Assembly: GCF_001676705.1 (NCBI RefSeq)
Contig: NZ_CP016170.1
Location: 2,046,001-2,110,000, forward strand
Length of the DNA stretch: 64,000 nucleotides
DNA from: Bordetella bronchialis
GTDB lineage: Bacteria > Pseudomonadota > Gammaproteobacteria > Burkholderiales > Burkholderiaceae_B
Direction: 5' to 3'
Shown: positions 23,930 through 32,746 of the stretch, piece after piece
Numbering within the stretch: position 1 is the first letter of the stretch
Layout: every line of letters begins with the position of its first letter
Position numbers and translations under genes: made by a program
Notes under the pieces: model-generated
Database searches by the model: none
Told to the model about the DNA's origin: nothing
The model's input: only the letters and a program-made list of their open reading frames with translations

Positions 23930-24205
23930 CGTCGAATTCGTCGAACAGGCTTCGACGACGTAGAACAAGCATTCATGCGGGTTTGACGGGATTTCGTCGA
24001 ATCGCGACAGCCTCCGTGTGTCTCCCTAGAAGAACTCTAAAAAGGTAATACACAAACATATGTGTGTTTATTAGACGTTATTGGAGAAGAGCCTTTATTT
24101 ATGCGGGTCTACGTCGTCGAAGACCCTTTGACGAAATGCTGACAGTTCGACGAAATCACCTTACTGAATTCTTAAATCGTCAATTTCGTCGAACGTGGTT
24201 CGACG
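23930..24205. other. Putative phage replication origin with inverted CGTCGAA repeats
   Basis: Eight exact copies of CGTCGAA or its complement occur in 276 bp: 23930, 23939, 23951, 23993, 24115, 24146, 24187 and 24199. Four lie on each side of an AT-rich core (about 24030-24100) that contains an ACACA...TGTGT hairpin. It directly follows the primase gene and has no gene of its own. This is the layout of an iteron-type origin with an unwinding element. Confidence 0.72.
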
Positions 24206-24217
24206 AGGAGAGCGGCA

Positions 24218-24637
24218 GTGGCAGTGAAGAACAATGGGCTTGATCCCGAGGCCGCCGAGCAGGTGGCGCTGATGCAATGGAGCCTGCGCAACCGCCAGCA
24301 GATCCCCGCGCTGGGCCTGCTGTTCCATGTGCCCAATGGTGGGCATCGGCATCCCACGCAAGGCGCGCTGATGAAGCTCCTGGGCGTGAAGCGTGGAGTG
24401 CCGGATCTCTGTCTTCCTGTTCCGGCTGCCGGCCACCATGGCCTCTGGATCGAGATGAAGCCGCTGGCTGGCGGGGTGGTGAGCGAGGATCAGAAGCGCT
24501 GGCACGCGAGCCTTATCGCCAACGGGTACCGCGTGGAGGTCTGCCGCGGCTTCCTGGCGGCCAAGGCGGCGATTCTGGTCTATCTGGGTATCCCAGAGCC
24601 TACCGAGTCCTTGGACCCCATGGCGGGCGCGTCATGA
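24218..24637 (+). CDS. VRR-NUC domain nuclease
   Basis: 139 residues from GTG 24218 with GAGGAG seven bases upstream. The VRR-NUC fold is seen in FHVPNGGHR, LKRGVPDLCLP-like GVKRGVPDLC, and LWIEMKP (the E-x-K of the PD-(D/E)XK centre), then a QKRWHASLIANGYRVEVC helix. Such small phage nucleases cleave branched or structured DNA and commonly sit in replication modules. Its stop overlaps the next start as ATGA. Confidence 0.9.
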   Translation: MAVKNNGLDPEAAEQVALMQWSLRNRQQIPALGLLFHVPNGGHRHPTQGALMKLLGVKRGVPDLCLPVPAAGHHGLWIEMKPLAGGVVSEDQKRWHASLIANGYRVEVCRGFLAAKAAILVYLGIPEPTESLDPMAGAS

Positions 24638-25152
24638 CTTGGCAACGCCGCTGGGAGCTAGGCGATCCGGCGAAGGTGTATGAGCGGATTGAGGGCATGC
24701 GGTCCCGGCGCCAGGGACCGATCAAGCAAGACCCCTTCGGGGCACTTTGGAGAAAAGGGGTGATCGTGATGACAAGGGATGAAAGCGAACAGATCGAGGA
24801 ATTGCTGTTGACCTGGTACTACTGGGCGCAAGCCCACCGCGAACAGCTGGGATACAGCCGGGTGTCGCCAGGGTTCCAGTATGCCGACAGCAGCGACGTC
24901 CATGATGACGAAGCCGACCGCGACGCGCGCTTGAACAGGTACGTGGCCGAACAGGTGGAAGCGTGCCTGGCGGCCCTGCCGGTGGATATGCGTGCGGCGG
25001 TGGGCCTACGTACGGCCAACCGCGTGGCTGGTGCGGAGGTCTACCGCAATCCACGCTGCTCCGCGGAAGAACAGCATCGCCGGTATCAGGAAGCGAAGCT
25101 GCAGCTGTTGCCGCTGTTGCGCCGGCGCGAGCTGGTCAAGATTGCTGCGTGA
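24634..25152 (+). CDS. Late regulator in lambda Q position (antiterminator candidate)
   Basis: 172 residues from ATG 24634. The sequence is helical: IEELLLTWYYWAQAHREQLG, a central DSSDVHDDEADRDARLNRY loop, VEACLAALPVDMRAAVGLR and YQEAKLQLLPLLRRRELV. Phage late antitermination proteins of the Q type often have this helical, zinc-less form, but I recognise no specific signature. The place, last in the early-right operon and directly before a promoter plus terminator, supports a Q-like role. Function is an inference from position. Confidence 0.6.
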   Translation: MTWQRRWELGDPAKVYERIEGMRSRRQGPIKQDPFGALWRKGVIVMTRDESEQIEELLLTWYYWAQAHREQLGYSRVSPGFQYADSSDVHDDEADRDARLNRYVAEQVEACLAALPVDMRAAVGLRTANRVAGAEVYRNPRCSAEEQHRRYQEAKLQLLPLLRRRELVKIAA

Positions 25153-25157
25153 GGGTA

Positions 25158-25186
25158 TTGCGCGGAGGCGAGGATTGCCCCATAAT
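25158..25186 (+). promoter_or_regulatory. Candidate late promoter pR'
   Basis: TTGCGC (25158-25163), a 17-base spacer and CATAAT (25181-25186). It starts six bases after the Q-position gene and would drive the late operon through the terminator at 25225. Confidence 0.55.
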
Positions 25187-25224
25187 TCGCGCCAAGGCGG
25201 GTTCGCTCGCCCTTAAGAAACGTG

Positions 25225-25252
25225 AAGCCCCGAGCCATCGGCCGGGGCTTTT
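25225..25252 (+). terminator. Terminator tR'-like, downstream of late promoter
   Basis: Stem AAGCCCCG with CGGGGCTT, followed by TTTT and a further T-rich run. It lies about 35 bases after the predicted pR' start, the lambda arrangement for Q control. Confidence 0.85.
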
Positions 25253-25361
25253 GCATTTTGCAGTCGACGATAGAGCTGGGCAGATATGTACGCTACTGAT
25301 ATTGCGTCGCTGTCAGTCGGTCTAGTGTCTGGCTGCTCACAACCGTACCGACTCAGGGCTC

Positions 25362-25697
25362 TTAGAAATCCCAGTCGAGTTGGTCGTTCAGCTTTCGGCA
25401 GCCTATTAATTCCAAGTTGTACTGTTGGGGATCTTGGTTGCGGTACACAAAAATGTAGAGCCGCACCTCAAACCCTTCGCGGTGCGCCGCGTGGAAGTGA
25501 CCGCTGAAGTAGTAATCGCCTTCATCGTTTTTGCCGATGCCCTCACCATCTTCTTCGGTGAAATCGCTTGCGTCGAAAGTGTATTCAACCGGTTCTAAGA
25601 TCGGTTTGCCTTTGCTGTCAAGGACTTGGTTTCCATCTTCATCGAGTTTGGGCGCGAGGTATTCGACGTCCAAATAGCCGGTTAGAGTGAAGTTCAT
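25362..25697 (-). CDS. Hypothetical protein, reverse-oriented accessory gene
   Basis: 111 acidic residues: a beta-rich start (MNFTLTGYLDVEYLAPKLDEDG), DASDFTEEDGEG and GDYYFSGHFHAAHREGFEVRLYIFVY. CAAGGGAG lies upstream of its ATG. It is read against the late transcript between the tR'-like terminator and the HNH gene, with lower GC than both, so it is probably a late addition expressed from its own promoter in the lysogen. No family recognised. Confidence 0.65.
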   Translation of the reverse strand: MNFTLTGYLDVEYLAPKLDEDGNQVLDSKGKPILEPVEYTFDASDFTEEDGEGIGKNDEGDYYFSGHFHAAHREGFEVRLYIFVYRNQDPQQYNLELIGCRKLNDQLDWDF

Positions 25698-25832
25698 GCG
25701 ACTCCCTTGGTTGGATGGCCTATTGGCAGGTACGGTTGACGGACTATTGGGCCCGCAAGGATAGCACCGCGGCGATGGGGCCGAATCTATGCAGTTGCAG
25801 AGACGTAGGCATAAGCGAGGAGCTTTACCAGC

Positions 25833-26183
25833 ATGTCATTGCGTACCATAAGCCCCAAGCTCATGACGATAGGCGGACGTCGAGCCGTCGCCCCCACACC
25901 CAGTGAACAGCGCATGGCAGGCCGCCAGCTGCAGGCCCGGCGCCTGCGGCTATGGCAGGCCAATCCCTACTGCGTCTGCTGCGGGCAGCTGGTGTCGCTG
26001 GATGGCCGGTCGGCTGCCGGCTTCGAGGTCGACCATGTGGTGCGCCTGGATCAGGGCGGGCCGGACACGGACGATAACTGCCAGGTGCTGTGTGCCTGGC
26101 GGGACGAGCAGGGCAGGAAGCAGGGCTGCCACGCGGCGAAGACGGCCAGCGAGCGGCGGCCAGGCGGGCCGGCCAGGCGGTGA
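25833..26183 (+). CDS. HNH endonuclease next to terminase
   Basis: 116 residues. The HNH/zinc core is clear: PYCVCCGQLV, then GFEVDHVVRLDQGGPDTDDNCQVLC and CHAAKT. HNH proteins directly upstream of terminase genes take part in DNA packaging in HK97-like phages. ATG 25833 is used; the conserved part begins near a second Met at 25914. Confidence 0.9.
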   Translation: MSLRTISPKLMTIGGRRAVAPTPSEQRMAGRQLQARRLRLWQANPYCVCCGQLVSLDGRSAAGFEVDHVVRLDQGGPDTDDNCQVLCAWRDEQGRKQGCHAAKTASERRPGGPARR

Positions 26184-26279
26184 CGGACCCCAGGGGCATC
26201 GAAAGTCTGGGCGGGATCCGGTCTGGAAACCGCCCGTTCCCTCACGCAGACAAAATATCCTCTATTCAAACGGAATCAA

Positions 26280-26588
26280 ATGGCAGGCAAACCAGGTCGA
26301 AGCGGTGGCGCCCGGCCGGGGGCGGGCCGTCCGAAGAAACCGCCGAATCTGAGCGATTCGCCAGCGCTGCTGACCAAGGATCCCAAGGCGTTCCTGGTGG
26401 CGGTGATGAACGACCCGGCGACAGAAATGAAGGTGCGCGCGGACGCGGCCAAGGCGCTCATGCCGTACGTCCACGGCAAGGTGGCCGACCAGGGCAAGAA
26501 GGCAGCGAAGGACGAGGCCGCCAAGAAGGCCTCCGGCCGTTTCGCGCCGCCGGCTCCGCCATCGCACCTGCGCGTCGTCGGCAAGTAA
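26280..26588 (+). CDS. Terminase small subunit
   Basis: 102 residues beginning MAGKPGRSGGARPGAGRPKK, a basic start typical of small terminase subunits, followed by KDPKAFLVAVMNDPATEMKVR and AAKALMPYVHGKVAD, the helical DNA-binding part. It selects phage DNA for packaging with the large subunit three bases downstream. Confidence 0.88.
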   Translation: MAGKPGRSGGARPGAGRPKKPPNLSDSPALLTKDPKAFLVAVMNDPATEMKVRADAAKALMPYVHGKVADQGKKAAKDEAAKKASGRFAPPAPPSHLRVVGK

Positions 26589-26591
26589 TCG

Positions 26592-28268
26592 ATGGAGTGG
26601 TCTACCGCCTGCCCGGACTGGGCGGAACGGCTTCGCGCGGGCCGGTCGATCATCCCGCCGCCAATCTTCCCGGACCAGGCGGACGCCGCGCTGGCGATCT
26701 TCAAGCAGTTGCGCGTGGTCGACCTGCCTGGCAAGCCGACATTCGGCGAATGCAGTGAAGAATGGGTGTTCGACTTCGTGCGCGCGATCTTCGGCGCCTA
26801 CGATGCCGAGACGGGCAACCAGCTGATACGGGAATTCTTCCTGCTGATTAGCAAGAAGAACACCAAGTCCACCATCGCGGCCGGCATCATGCTGACCGCG
26901 GTGCTGCTCTGTTGGCGCGAGGAGGAAGAACATCTGATCTTGGCGCCGACAAAGGAAGTGGCGGACAACAGCTTCAAGCCGGCGGCCGGCATGGTGCGGG
27001 CCGATGAGGAACTGAGCGAGATCTTTCACGTCCAGGACCACTACCGGACGATCACGCACCGGGTGACCCGGGCCAGCCTTAAGGTTGTGGCGGCCGATAC
27101 GGACACCGTCTCTGGCAAGAAGTCAGGCCGGATCCTGGTGGACGAGCACTGGGTGTTTGGCAAGCGGGCGAACGCTGCAGCGATGTTCATGGAGGCCACC
27201 GGCGGCCAGGTGTCGCGCAATGAGGGATGGGTGATCTACCTGTCCACGCAGAGCGACGACCCGCCGGCGGGCGTCTTCAAGGAGAAGCTGGACTACTACC
27301 GCGACGTCCGGGACGGCAAGATCCACGATCCCAAGTCCCTGGGCGTGCTGTACGAATTCCCGGAAGACATGGTGGCGTCCAAAGCCTACTTGGACCCGGA
27401 GAACTTTCACATCACCAATCCGAACCTGGGGCGGTCAGTCAGCCGGGAGTGGCTGGAAGACCAGTTGCGCAAGAACCAGGCGAAGCAGGACGGGTCGTTT
27501 CAGCAGTTCCTCGCCAAGCACTTGAACGTCGAGATCGGCCTGAACCTGCGTTCCGACCGGTGGGCCGGCGCCGATCACTGGGAAGCGCAGGGCGACCGGG
27601 CGCTGACGCTGGATGCGCTGCTGGAACGGTCCGAAGTGGTGACGATCGGCGTCGACGGCGGCGGCCTGGACGATCTGTTGGGGCTGGCGGTCGTCGGCCG
27701 TGAGCGGGAAACCGGCCGCTGGCTACATTGGGGCCGGGCGTGGGCGCATCCGTCGGTGCTGCAGCGTCGAATGGAAATCGCGCCGCGGCTGCGTGACTTC
27801 GAACGCGACGGCGACCTGGTTCTGGTGCATCAGATCGGCGAGGACGTCGACGAGTTGGGTGCGATCGCCGAGCGTATCGTCGAAACTGGCCTGTTGCCGG
27901 AGAAAAATGCGGTCGGCGCCGACCCCAGCGGGGTCAATTTCGAGGAAGCGCTGGCCTTGGCCGGCGTCACGGAATCGATGCTTGTAGGCGTCTCGCAAGG
28001 CTGGCGCCTGGGCGGTACGATCAAGACGGTGGAGCGCAAGCTCGCCGAGGGCACTTTTGACCACGGTGGCCGGCCGATGATGGCCTGGTGCGTGAGCAAC
28101 GCCCGTATCGAGCCGCGTGCGAACTCTATCTTGATCACGAAACAAGCCAGCGGGACGGCCAAGATCGACCCGCTGATGGCACTTTTGAACGCGGCGCACT
28201 TGATGGCGCTGAATCCGGAGGCGGTCGGCAGCTCGGTATACGAGACGCGCGGTATCCGCTTCATCTAA
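26592..28268 (+). CDS. Terminase large subunit
   Basis: 558 residues. The ATPase half has EFFLLISKKNTKSTIAAG (Walker A-like, residues 87-94) and GRILVDEHWVFG (Walker B). The nuclease half carries VTIGVDGGGLDD and NAVGADPSGVNFEEAL acids. The family is the HK97-like Terminase_1 type, length normal. It pumps DNA into the prohead and cuts it. It ends eight bases before the portal ATG. Confidence 0.95.
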   Translation: MEWSTACPDWAERLRAGRSIIPPPIFPDQADAALAIFKQLRVVDLPGKPTFGECSEEWVFDFVRAIFGAYDAETGNQLIREFFLLISKKNTKSTIAAGIMLTAVLLCWREEEEHLILAPTKEVADNSFKPAAGMVRADEELSEIFHVQDHYRTITHRVTRASLKVVAADTDTVSGKKSGRILVDEHWVFGKRANAAAMFMEATGGQVSRNEGWVIYLSTQSDDPPAGVFKEKLDYYRDVRDGKIHDPKSLGVLYEFPEDMVASKAYLDPENFHITNPNLGRSVSREWLEDQLRKNQAKQDGSFQQFLAKHLNVEIGLNLRSDRWAGADHWEAQGDRALTLDALLERSEVVTIGVDGGGLDDLLGLAVVGRERETGRWLHWGRAWAHPSVLQRRMEIAPRLRDFERDGDLVLVHQIGEDVDELGAIAERIVETGLLPEKNAVGADPSGVNFEEALALAGVTESMLVGVSQGWRLGGTIKTVERKLAEGTFDHGGRPMMAWCVSNARIEPRANSILITKQASGTAKIDPLMALLNAAHLMALNPEAVGSSVYETRGIRFI

Positions 28269-28276
28269 GGGAACCA

Positions 28277-29542
28277 ATGGGATTTTTTGACCGATTCCGG
28301 CGAGCAAGCGCGCCGGAGGCCGAGGTGCGCCCGTCGGTTCTGGCACAGCAGGCGGCCGGCCAATCCTTCAGGGGTCTGGACGATCCGGCGTTGCTGGAAT
28401 ACATCCGAAGCGGCGACTACGGGCGGCGCATGCACGAGCTGCGCAACATGGCGGCGCTCCGGTGTGTCTCCTTGATCTCGACGTCGATTGGCATGCTGCC
28501 GTTGAACCTGCTGCACAACGACGATAGCAAGGCACTGGCCAAGGAACACCCAGGATACCGCCTCCTGAAGCTGAAGCCGAACGGCTGGCAGACGCCATTC
28601 GAATTCAAGTCGCAAATGCAGCTGCATGCGCTGGCTGAGGGCAACGCCTATGCGCGGGTGATTTGGTCGGCGGGCAGGCCCATAGCGATGATCCCGCTGG
28701 AGCGTGGAACGGTTGTGCCGGCTCTGTCCTCCGCCTGGAAGATGCAGTACCAGTACACCCGACCGGATGGCGGCACGATCACGCTCGGTTCGCGCGATGT
28801 CTTTCATCTCCGGGATCTGTCCATGGATGGCGTGGAAGGCATCTCCCGGATGCGGCTGGCGCGGGATGCCATACAGCTGGCCCAGGATGCAGAGCGGGCC
28901 GCCGGCCGTGTGTTTCGCACCGGGAACATGGCTGGCGGCGCGGTCGAAGTCCCCAAGGCGCTTTCCGATCAGGCGTACAGCCGCATGCGCAACTCTCTGG
29001 ACGAGGAGTACGCCGGCGCGGAGAACGCCCAACGCTGGATGTTGCTGGAAGAGGGAGCCAAGGCGAACAAGTTCACCACCACGGCGGCGGAAGCTCAGCA
29101 CATCGAGAACCGAAATGCCCAGATCGAGGAGGTCGCCCGGGCGTTTGGCGTGCCGCGGCCGCTCCTGATGATGGACGACACCAGTTGGGGCTCCGGGATA
29201 GAGCAGCTCGGCATCTTTTTCGTGCAGTACGGCCTGCAGTATTGGTTCACCGCCTGGGAGCAGGCGGTCATGCGGGTCCTTTTGGACGAGAGCGAACTGG
29301 ACAACCTAACAGCGAAGTTCAACGAGCGCGCGCTTCTGCGCGGCACCCTGAAAGACCAGGCCGATTTCTTCGCTAAGGCGCTTGGCGCCGGCGGGCAGGC
29401 GCCCTGGCATACCCAAAACGAAGTGCGCGAGCTGCAGGACTATCCGCGGTCCAACGACCCAGAGGCCGACAAGCTGCGCAATCCCATGACCCAGAAAGGA
29501 CCGACCAATGAGCCTGCTGCAACTGCCCGAAATCAGGGCTGA
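28277..29542 (+). CDS. HK97-family portal protein
   Basis: 421 residues from ATG 28277, with AAGGGAA upstream; the longer frame is inside terL. Portal features are RNMAALRCVSLISTSIGMLP, NPF-less QMQLHALAEGNAYA, HLRDLSMDGVEGISRM and VARAFGVPRPLLM with SGIEQLGIFFVQYGLQYWF. The protein forms the dodecameric entry channel. It overlaps the protease gene by 35 bp. Confidence 0.95.
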   Translation: MGFFDRFRRASAPEAEVRPSVLAQQAAGQSFRGLDDPALLEYIRSGDYGRRMHELRNMAALRCVSLISTSIGMLPLNLLHNDDSKALAKEHPGYRLLKLKPNGWQTPFEFKSQMQLHALAEGNAYARVIWSAGRPIAMIPLERGTVVPALSSAWKMQYQYTRPDGGTITLGSRDVFHLRDLSMDGVEGISRMRLARDAIQLAQDAERAAGRVFRTGNMAGGAVEVPKALSDQAYSRMRNSLDEEYAGAENAQRWMLLEEGAKANKFTTTAAEAQHIENRNAQIEEVARAFGVPRPLLMMDDTSWGSGIEQLGIFFVQYGLQYWFTAWEQAVMRVLLDESELDNLTAKFNERALLRGTLKDQADFFAKALGAGGQAPWHTQNEVRELQDYPRSNDPEADKLRNPMTQKGPTNEPAATARNQG

Positions 29543-30374
29543 TTTCCGGCTTGGCGCGGCCGATTTCGACCTGCGGCCCGACGCGCTGGAGCGCTGGCAA
29601 CCGCAAGTGCGCGCGGCGGCCGCCGACGATGACGCGACGATCTCCATCTACGACTCCATCGGAGAGGCGTGGGACGGCTCCGGCGTTACTGTCAAGCGTA
29701 TCAGCGCTGCGCTGCGCGCAATGGGGGACCGCGACGTGACGGTGAACCTCAATTCCCCCGGCGGCAACTTCTTCGAGGGCGTCGCGATCTACAACGCCCT
29801 GCGCCAGCATAAGGCGAAGGTGACGGTGAAGGTCATGGGCCTGGCGGCGTCCGCGGCGTCGGTCATCGCCATGGCCGGCGACGAGATCCTGATGGGCGAG
29901 GGGTCGTTCCTCATGATCCATAACGCCTGGGCGGTCGCCATCGGCAACCGTCACGACCTGGCGGACGCCGCGGCGCGGCTGGCGCCCTTCGACGATGCCA
30001 TGGCGAGCGTGTATGCAAGCCGCGCCGGCATCAAGAAGGCCGAGGCCGCGGCGCTGATGGACAAGGAAACCTGGATCGGCGCCGAACAGGCCGTGGAAGA
30101 TGGCTTCGCGACCGGGCTGCTGGACGCCAGCGAGACGGCGCAGTCCGCCCAGGCCAGCAGCGAATACCGTCGCGCGATGGCAGCGATCGAGGCGTCCATG
30201 GCTCGCGCCGGCCATAGTCGCGCCTCGCGGCGCGACGCATTCAAGACCCTGTTTTCCGGCAAGCCGAGCGCTGCCGACCCCGGTATGCCAGGCGCTACCG
30301 GATCCGCCACGCCGGGCGCTGGCGAAGACGTTGCAGCCCTGCTGCGAAACACTCTCAACACCCTGCGAGGATAA
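29508..30374 (+). CDS. ClpP-like prohead protease
   Basis: 288 residues with the ClpP fold used by many HK97-like phages: VTVNLNSPGGNFFEGVAIYNALR, GLAASAASVIAMAGDEI with the catalytic Ser, and GSFLMIHNAW with the His. The tail after residue 200 is variable and helical and may serve as a scaffold. It matures the capsid whose gene starts five bases downstream. Confidence 0.93.
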   Translation: MSLLQLPEIRADFRLGAADFDLRPDALERWQPQVRAAAADDDATISIYDSIGEAWDGSGVTVKRISAALRAMGDRDVTVNLNSPGGNFFEGVAIYNALRQHKAKVTVKVMGLAASAASVIAMAGDEILMGEGSFLMIHNAWAVAIGNRHDLADAAARLAPFDDAMASVYASRAGIKKAEAAALMDKETWIGAEQAVEDGFATGLLDASETAQSAQASSEYRRAMAAIEASMARAGHSRASRRDAFKTLFSGKPSAADPGMPGATGSATPGAGEDVAALLRNTLNTLRG

Positions 30375-30378
30375 GACC

Positions 30379-31656
30379 ATGCAAAGCAAGACCCTGATGG
30401 CCGCGATAGCGGCCTTTTTCATGCCTGCGACCGGATTCGTTCCGCGCGGCATCATGTCCGTCCGTGCCGAAGGGCCGGGCGACGTCAAAGCGCTCATCGA
30501 GGATCTGAACAAGGCCTTCGCCGACTTCAAGGCCGAGCACGGCAAGCAGCTGGAAGAAGTCAAGAAGGGCACCCACGACGCGCTGCAGGCGCTGAAGGTC
30601 GAAAACATCAATGCCGATATCGCTCGCCTGCAGGCCGCAGTCGACGAGGCCAACACCAAGATCGCCGCGGCGGAAATGGGCGCCGGCGACGGCCGCCGGG
30701 TGAAGGACCGCGAGTACTCCGAGGCCTTCATGGCGCACTTCAAAAAGGGCGATGTGCAGGCCGCCCTGAACAAAGGCGCCAACGACCAGGGCGGCTATCT
30801 GGCGCCGGTCGAATGGGACCGTACGATCACCGACAAGCTGGTCGAAGTGTCGCCGATGCGTCAATTGGCCCAGGTTCAGCCCGTCACGGGCGCCGGCTTC
30901 AGCAAGCTCTTCAATATGGGCGGCACGGCCTCAGGTTGGGTGGGTGAAACGACCGCGCGGCCCAACACCAACACGGGAACCTTCGCCTCCCTGGGCTTCG
31001 GCTGGGGCGAAATCTACGCCAACCCGGCCGCCACCCAGCAGATCCTGGACGATGCCGCGATCGACCTCGAAGCCTGGCTGGCTGGCGAGGTCCAGACGGA
31101 GTTCTCCAAGCAGGAAGGTGGCGCCTTCGTCGCCGGCGACGGTACGAACAAGCCGTTTGGCATCCTGACCTATGTGACAGGCGGTGCCAACGAAGCCAAG
31201 CACCCGTTCGGAGCGATCACCACGGTCAACTCCGGGGCCGCGGCGGCGATCACGTCCGACAGCATCATCGACATCATCTATGACCTGCCGTCGGCCTTCA
31301 CCGGCAATGCCCGTTTCGCGATGAACCGCAAGACGCAAGGCGCCGCGCGAAAACTGAAGGACGGCCAGGGTAACTACCTGTGGCAGCCGTCCTTCGTCGC
31401 CGGGCAGCCCGCCACGCTGGCGGGATTTCCGGTGACCGAAGTTCCCGACATGCCGGACGTCGCCGCGAACGCCGTGCCGATCCTCTTCGGCGATTTCAAG
31501 CGCACGTACCTGATCCTGGACCGTATCGGCGTACGCGTGCTGCGCGACCCGTACACCAACAAGCCCTATGTGTCGTTCTACACCACGAAGCGTGTGGGCG
31601 GTGGCGTGCAGAACCCCGAACCGATGCGGGCGATGGTGGTTACCGACGGCGCGTAA
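30379..31656 (+). CDS. HK97-family major capsid protein
   Basis: 425 residues. The first ~110 residues form a hydrophobic start then charged coiled coil (ADFKAEHGKQLEEVKKGTH), the delta domain removed by the protease. The shell domain includes GGYLAPVEWDRTI, GFGWGEIYANPAATQQILDDA, FVAGDGTNKPFGIL and MNRKTQGAARKLKDGQGNYLW, all HK97-like. An RBS-poor but coupled start at ATG 30379 follows the protease stop. Confidence 0.95.
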   Translation: MQSKTLMAAIAAFFMPATGFVPRGIMSVRAEGPGDVKALIEDLNKAFADFKAEHGKQLEEVKKGTHDALQALKVENINADIARLQAAVDEANTKIAAAEMGAGDGRRVKDREYSEAFMAHFKKGDVQAALNKGANDQGGYLAPVEWDRTITDKLVEVSPMRQLAQVQPVTGAGFSKLFNMGGTASGWVGETTARPNTNTGTFASLGFGWGEIYANPAATQQILDDAAIDLEAWLAGEVQTEFSKQEGGAFVAGDGTNKPFGILTYVTGGANEAKHPFGAITTVNSGAAAAITSDSIIDIIYDLPSAFTGNARFAMNRKTQGAARKLKDGQGNYLWQPSFVAGQPATLAGFPVTEVPDMPDVAANAVPILFGDFKRTYLILDRIGVRVLRDPYTNKPYVSFYTTKRVGGGVQNPEPMRAMVVTDGA

Positions 31657-31731
31657 GTCGCGGCGCTGATCGCTTTCTGGCAGTGGCAATTCGGGGCGGC
31701 CAGGGGTCGCCCCATCTGTTTTGGAGTTGTA

Positions 31732-31917
31732 ATGGCGAAATTCACGAAGGCATTCCGAGGCGTCAAGAAGGGCGAAATCTATCCGACGCAGTTCAAGGTG
31801 GGCGACGATTGTCCGCCGGAGCTCGAGTCTGCGGCCAAGTCCCTGGGAGCAGTCGGCAAGGCCGGCAGCAAGCCGGACGACAAGCCGGCCAGCACCGGCG
31901 GCGAGAACCAGGCCTGA
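31732..31917 (+). CDS. Small head-region protein
   Basis: 61 residues: MAKFTKAFRGVKKGEIYPTQ, an acidic middle and a disordered Lys/Gly/Ser-rich C-terminus. GGAG lies upstream (ttttggagttgtaatg). Its place between capsid and connector genes is typical of small head-decoration or accessory proteins; no family recognised. Confidence 0.75.
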   Translation: MAKFTKAFRGVKKGEIYPTQFKVGDDCPPELESAAKSLGAVGKAGSKPDDKPASTGGENQA

Positions 31918-31919
31918 TC

Positions 31920-32399
31920 GTGGCTCTGTTGACCGCGGAGCAGTGTCGCGCGCAGTGCCGCGTGACCGGCGACTATGACGACGCGGAATTGGCCGACAAG
32001 CTTGCGTCCGCCGAGAACGCGGTGTCCGCACACTTGAACCGGAATGTCTATGTCGATCAGGAAGCGCTTGACGCGGCCGTGAATGATCTTGCGGACGCCG
32101 CCGGCCAGGCGCAAGAGGCCTATGACCAAGCCGTGGCAGCCGCGGCGGGATTGTCGAGCGATGCGGCGCGGGAGATGGCGCTTCAGGTGGCTGAGAAACG
32201 ATTGGCAGACTTCCGTCTCAACGCTCAACGCACCCTCAACGGCATAGTGGCCAACGGGAGCATCCTCGCCGCCGTTCGGTTGACGCTGGGCCACCTGTAC
32301 GCGAACCGAGAATCGGTCGCGACGGGTGTTACGGTCGCCGAACTGCCGCTCGGTGTCGCGGACCTGCTGCGCCCATACCGGCTGGTGATGATGCCATGA
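31920..32399 (+). CDS. Head-tail connector protein
   Basis: 159 residues from GTG 31920, two bases after the preceding stop. The start LLTAEQCRAQCRVTGDYDDAELADKLASAE is the gp6-like connector pattern and RLTLGHLYANRES with ADLLRPYRLVMM ends it; a long Ala-rich helix lies between. It forms the ring below the portal. Overlaps the next gene by 4 bp. Confidence 0.88.
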   Translation: MALLTAEQCRAQCRVTGDYDDAELADKLASAENAVSAHLNRNVYVDQEALDAAVNDLADAAGQAQEAYDQAVAAAAGLSSDAAREMALQVAEKRLADFRLNAQRTLNGIVANGSILAAVRLTLGHLYANRESVATGVTVAELPLGVADLLRPYRLVMMP

Positions 32400-32746
32400 G
32401 GGCAGGCGAACTCAACCGCCGGATCGCCATCCAGCGGCGAGGCAGCGGCACGGACGAGACGGGCCAGCCATTGGATGAATGGGTGGACGCAGGCACGATG
32501 TGGGCGAACATCGCCAACGAGACCGGGATGGGTGCCATCCGTTCGAGTCTGGAAGGTGGCGTGCCGACAAACATTGCCCGGTACAGCTTCAAAGTCAGGT
32601 TTGCAGAGGCCAGGGCGCTTGCCGTTGACGCCGGCATGCGGGTGTCGCATGACGGCCAGTTCTTCGACATCAAGGGCCTGACCCAGGATCTGAAGGACCG
32701 GGAGGCCGCGTACATCCTTTGCGAACAAGGCGGCAACGATGGCTGA
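32396..32746 (+). CDS. Head closure protein
   Basis: 116 residues matching the phage head-tail adaptor/closure family: MRAGELNRRIAIQRRGSGTDETGQ, WVDAGTMWANI and FFDIKGLTQDLKDREAAYILCEQG. It seals the connector for tail joining. Overlaps both neighbours by 4 and 8 bp. Confidence 0.92.
   Translation: MRAGELNRRIAIQRRGSGTDETGQPLDEWVDAGTMWANIANETGMGAIRSSLEGGVPTNIARYSFKVRFAEARALAVDAGMRVSHDGQFFDIKGLTQDLKDREAAYILCEQGGNDG

Noticed and set aside
28088..28276. Upstream extension of the portal gene
   Set aside because: It lies inside the terminase large-subunit gene in another frame; ATG 28277 has its own ribosome site.
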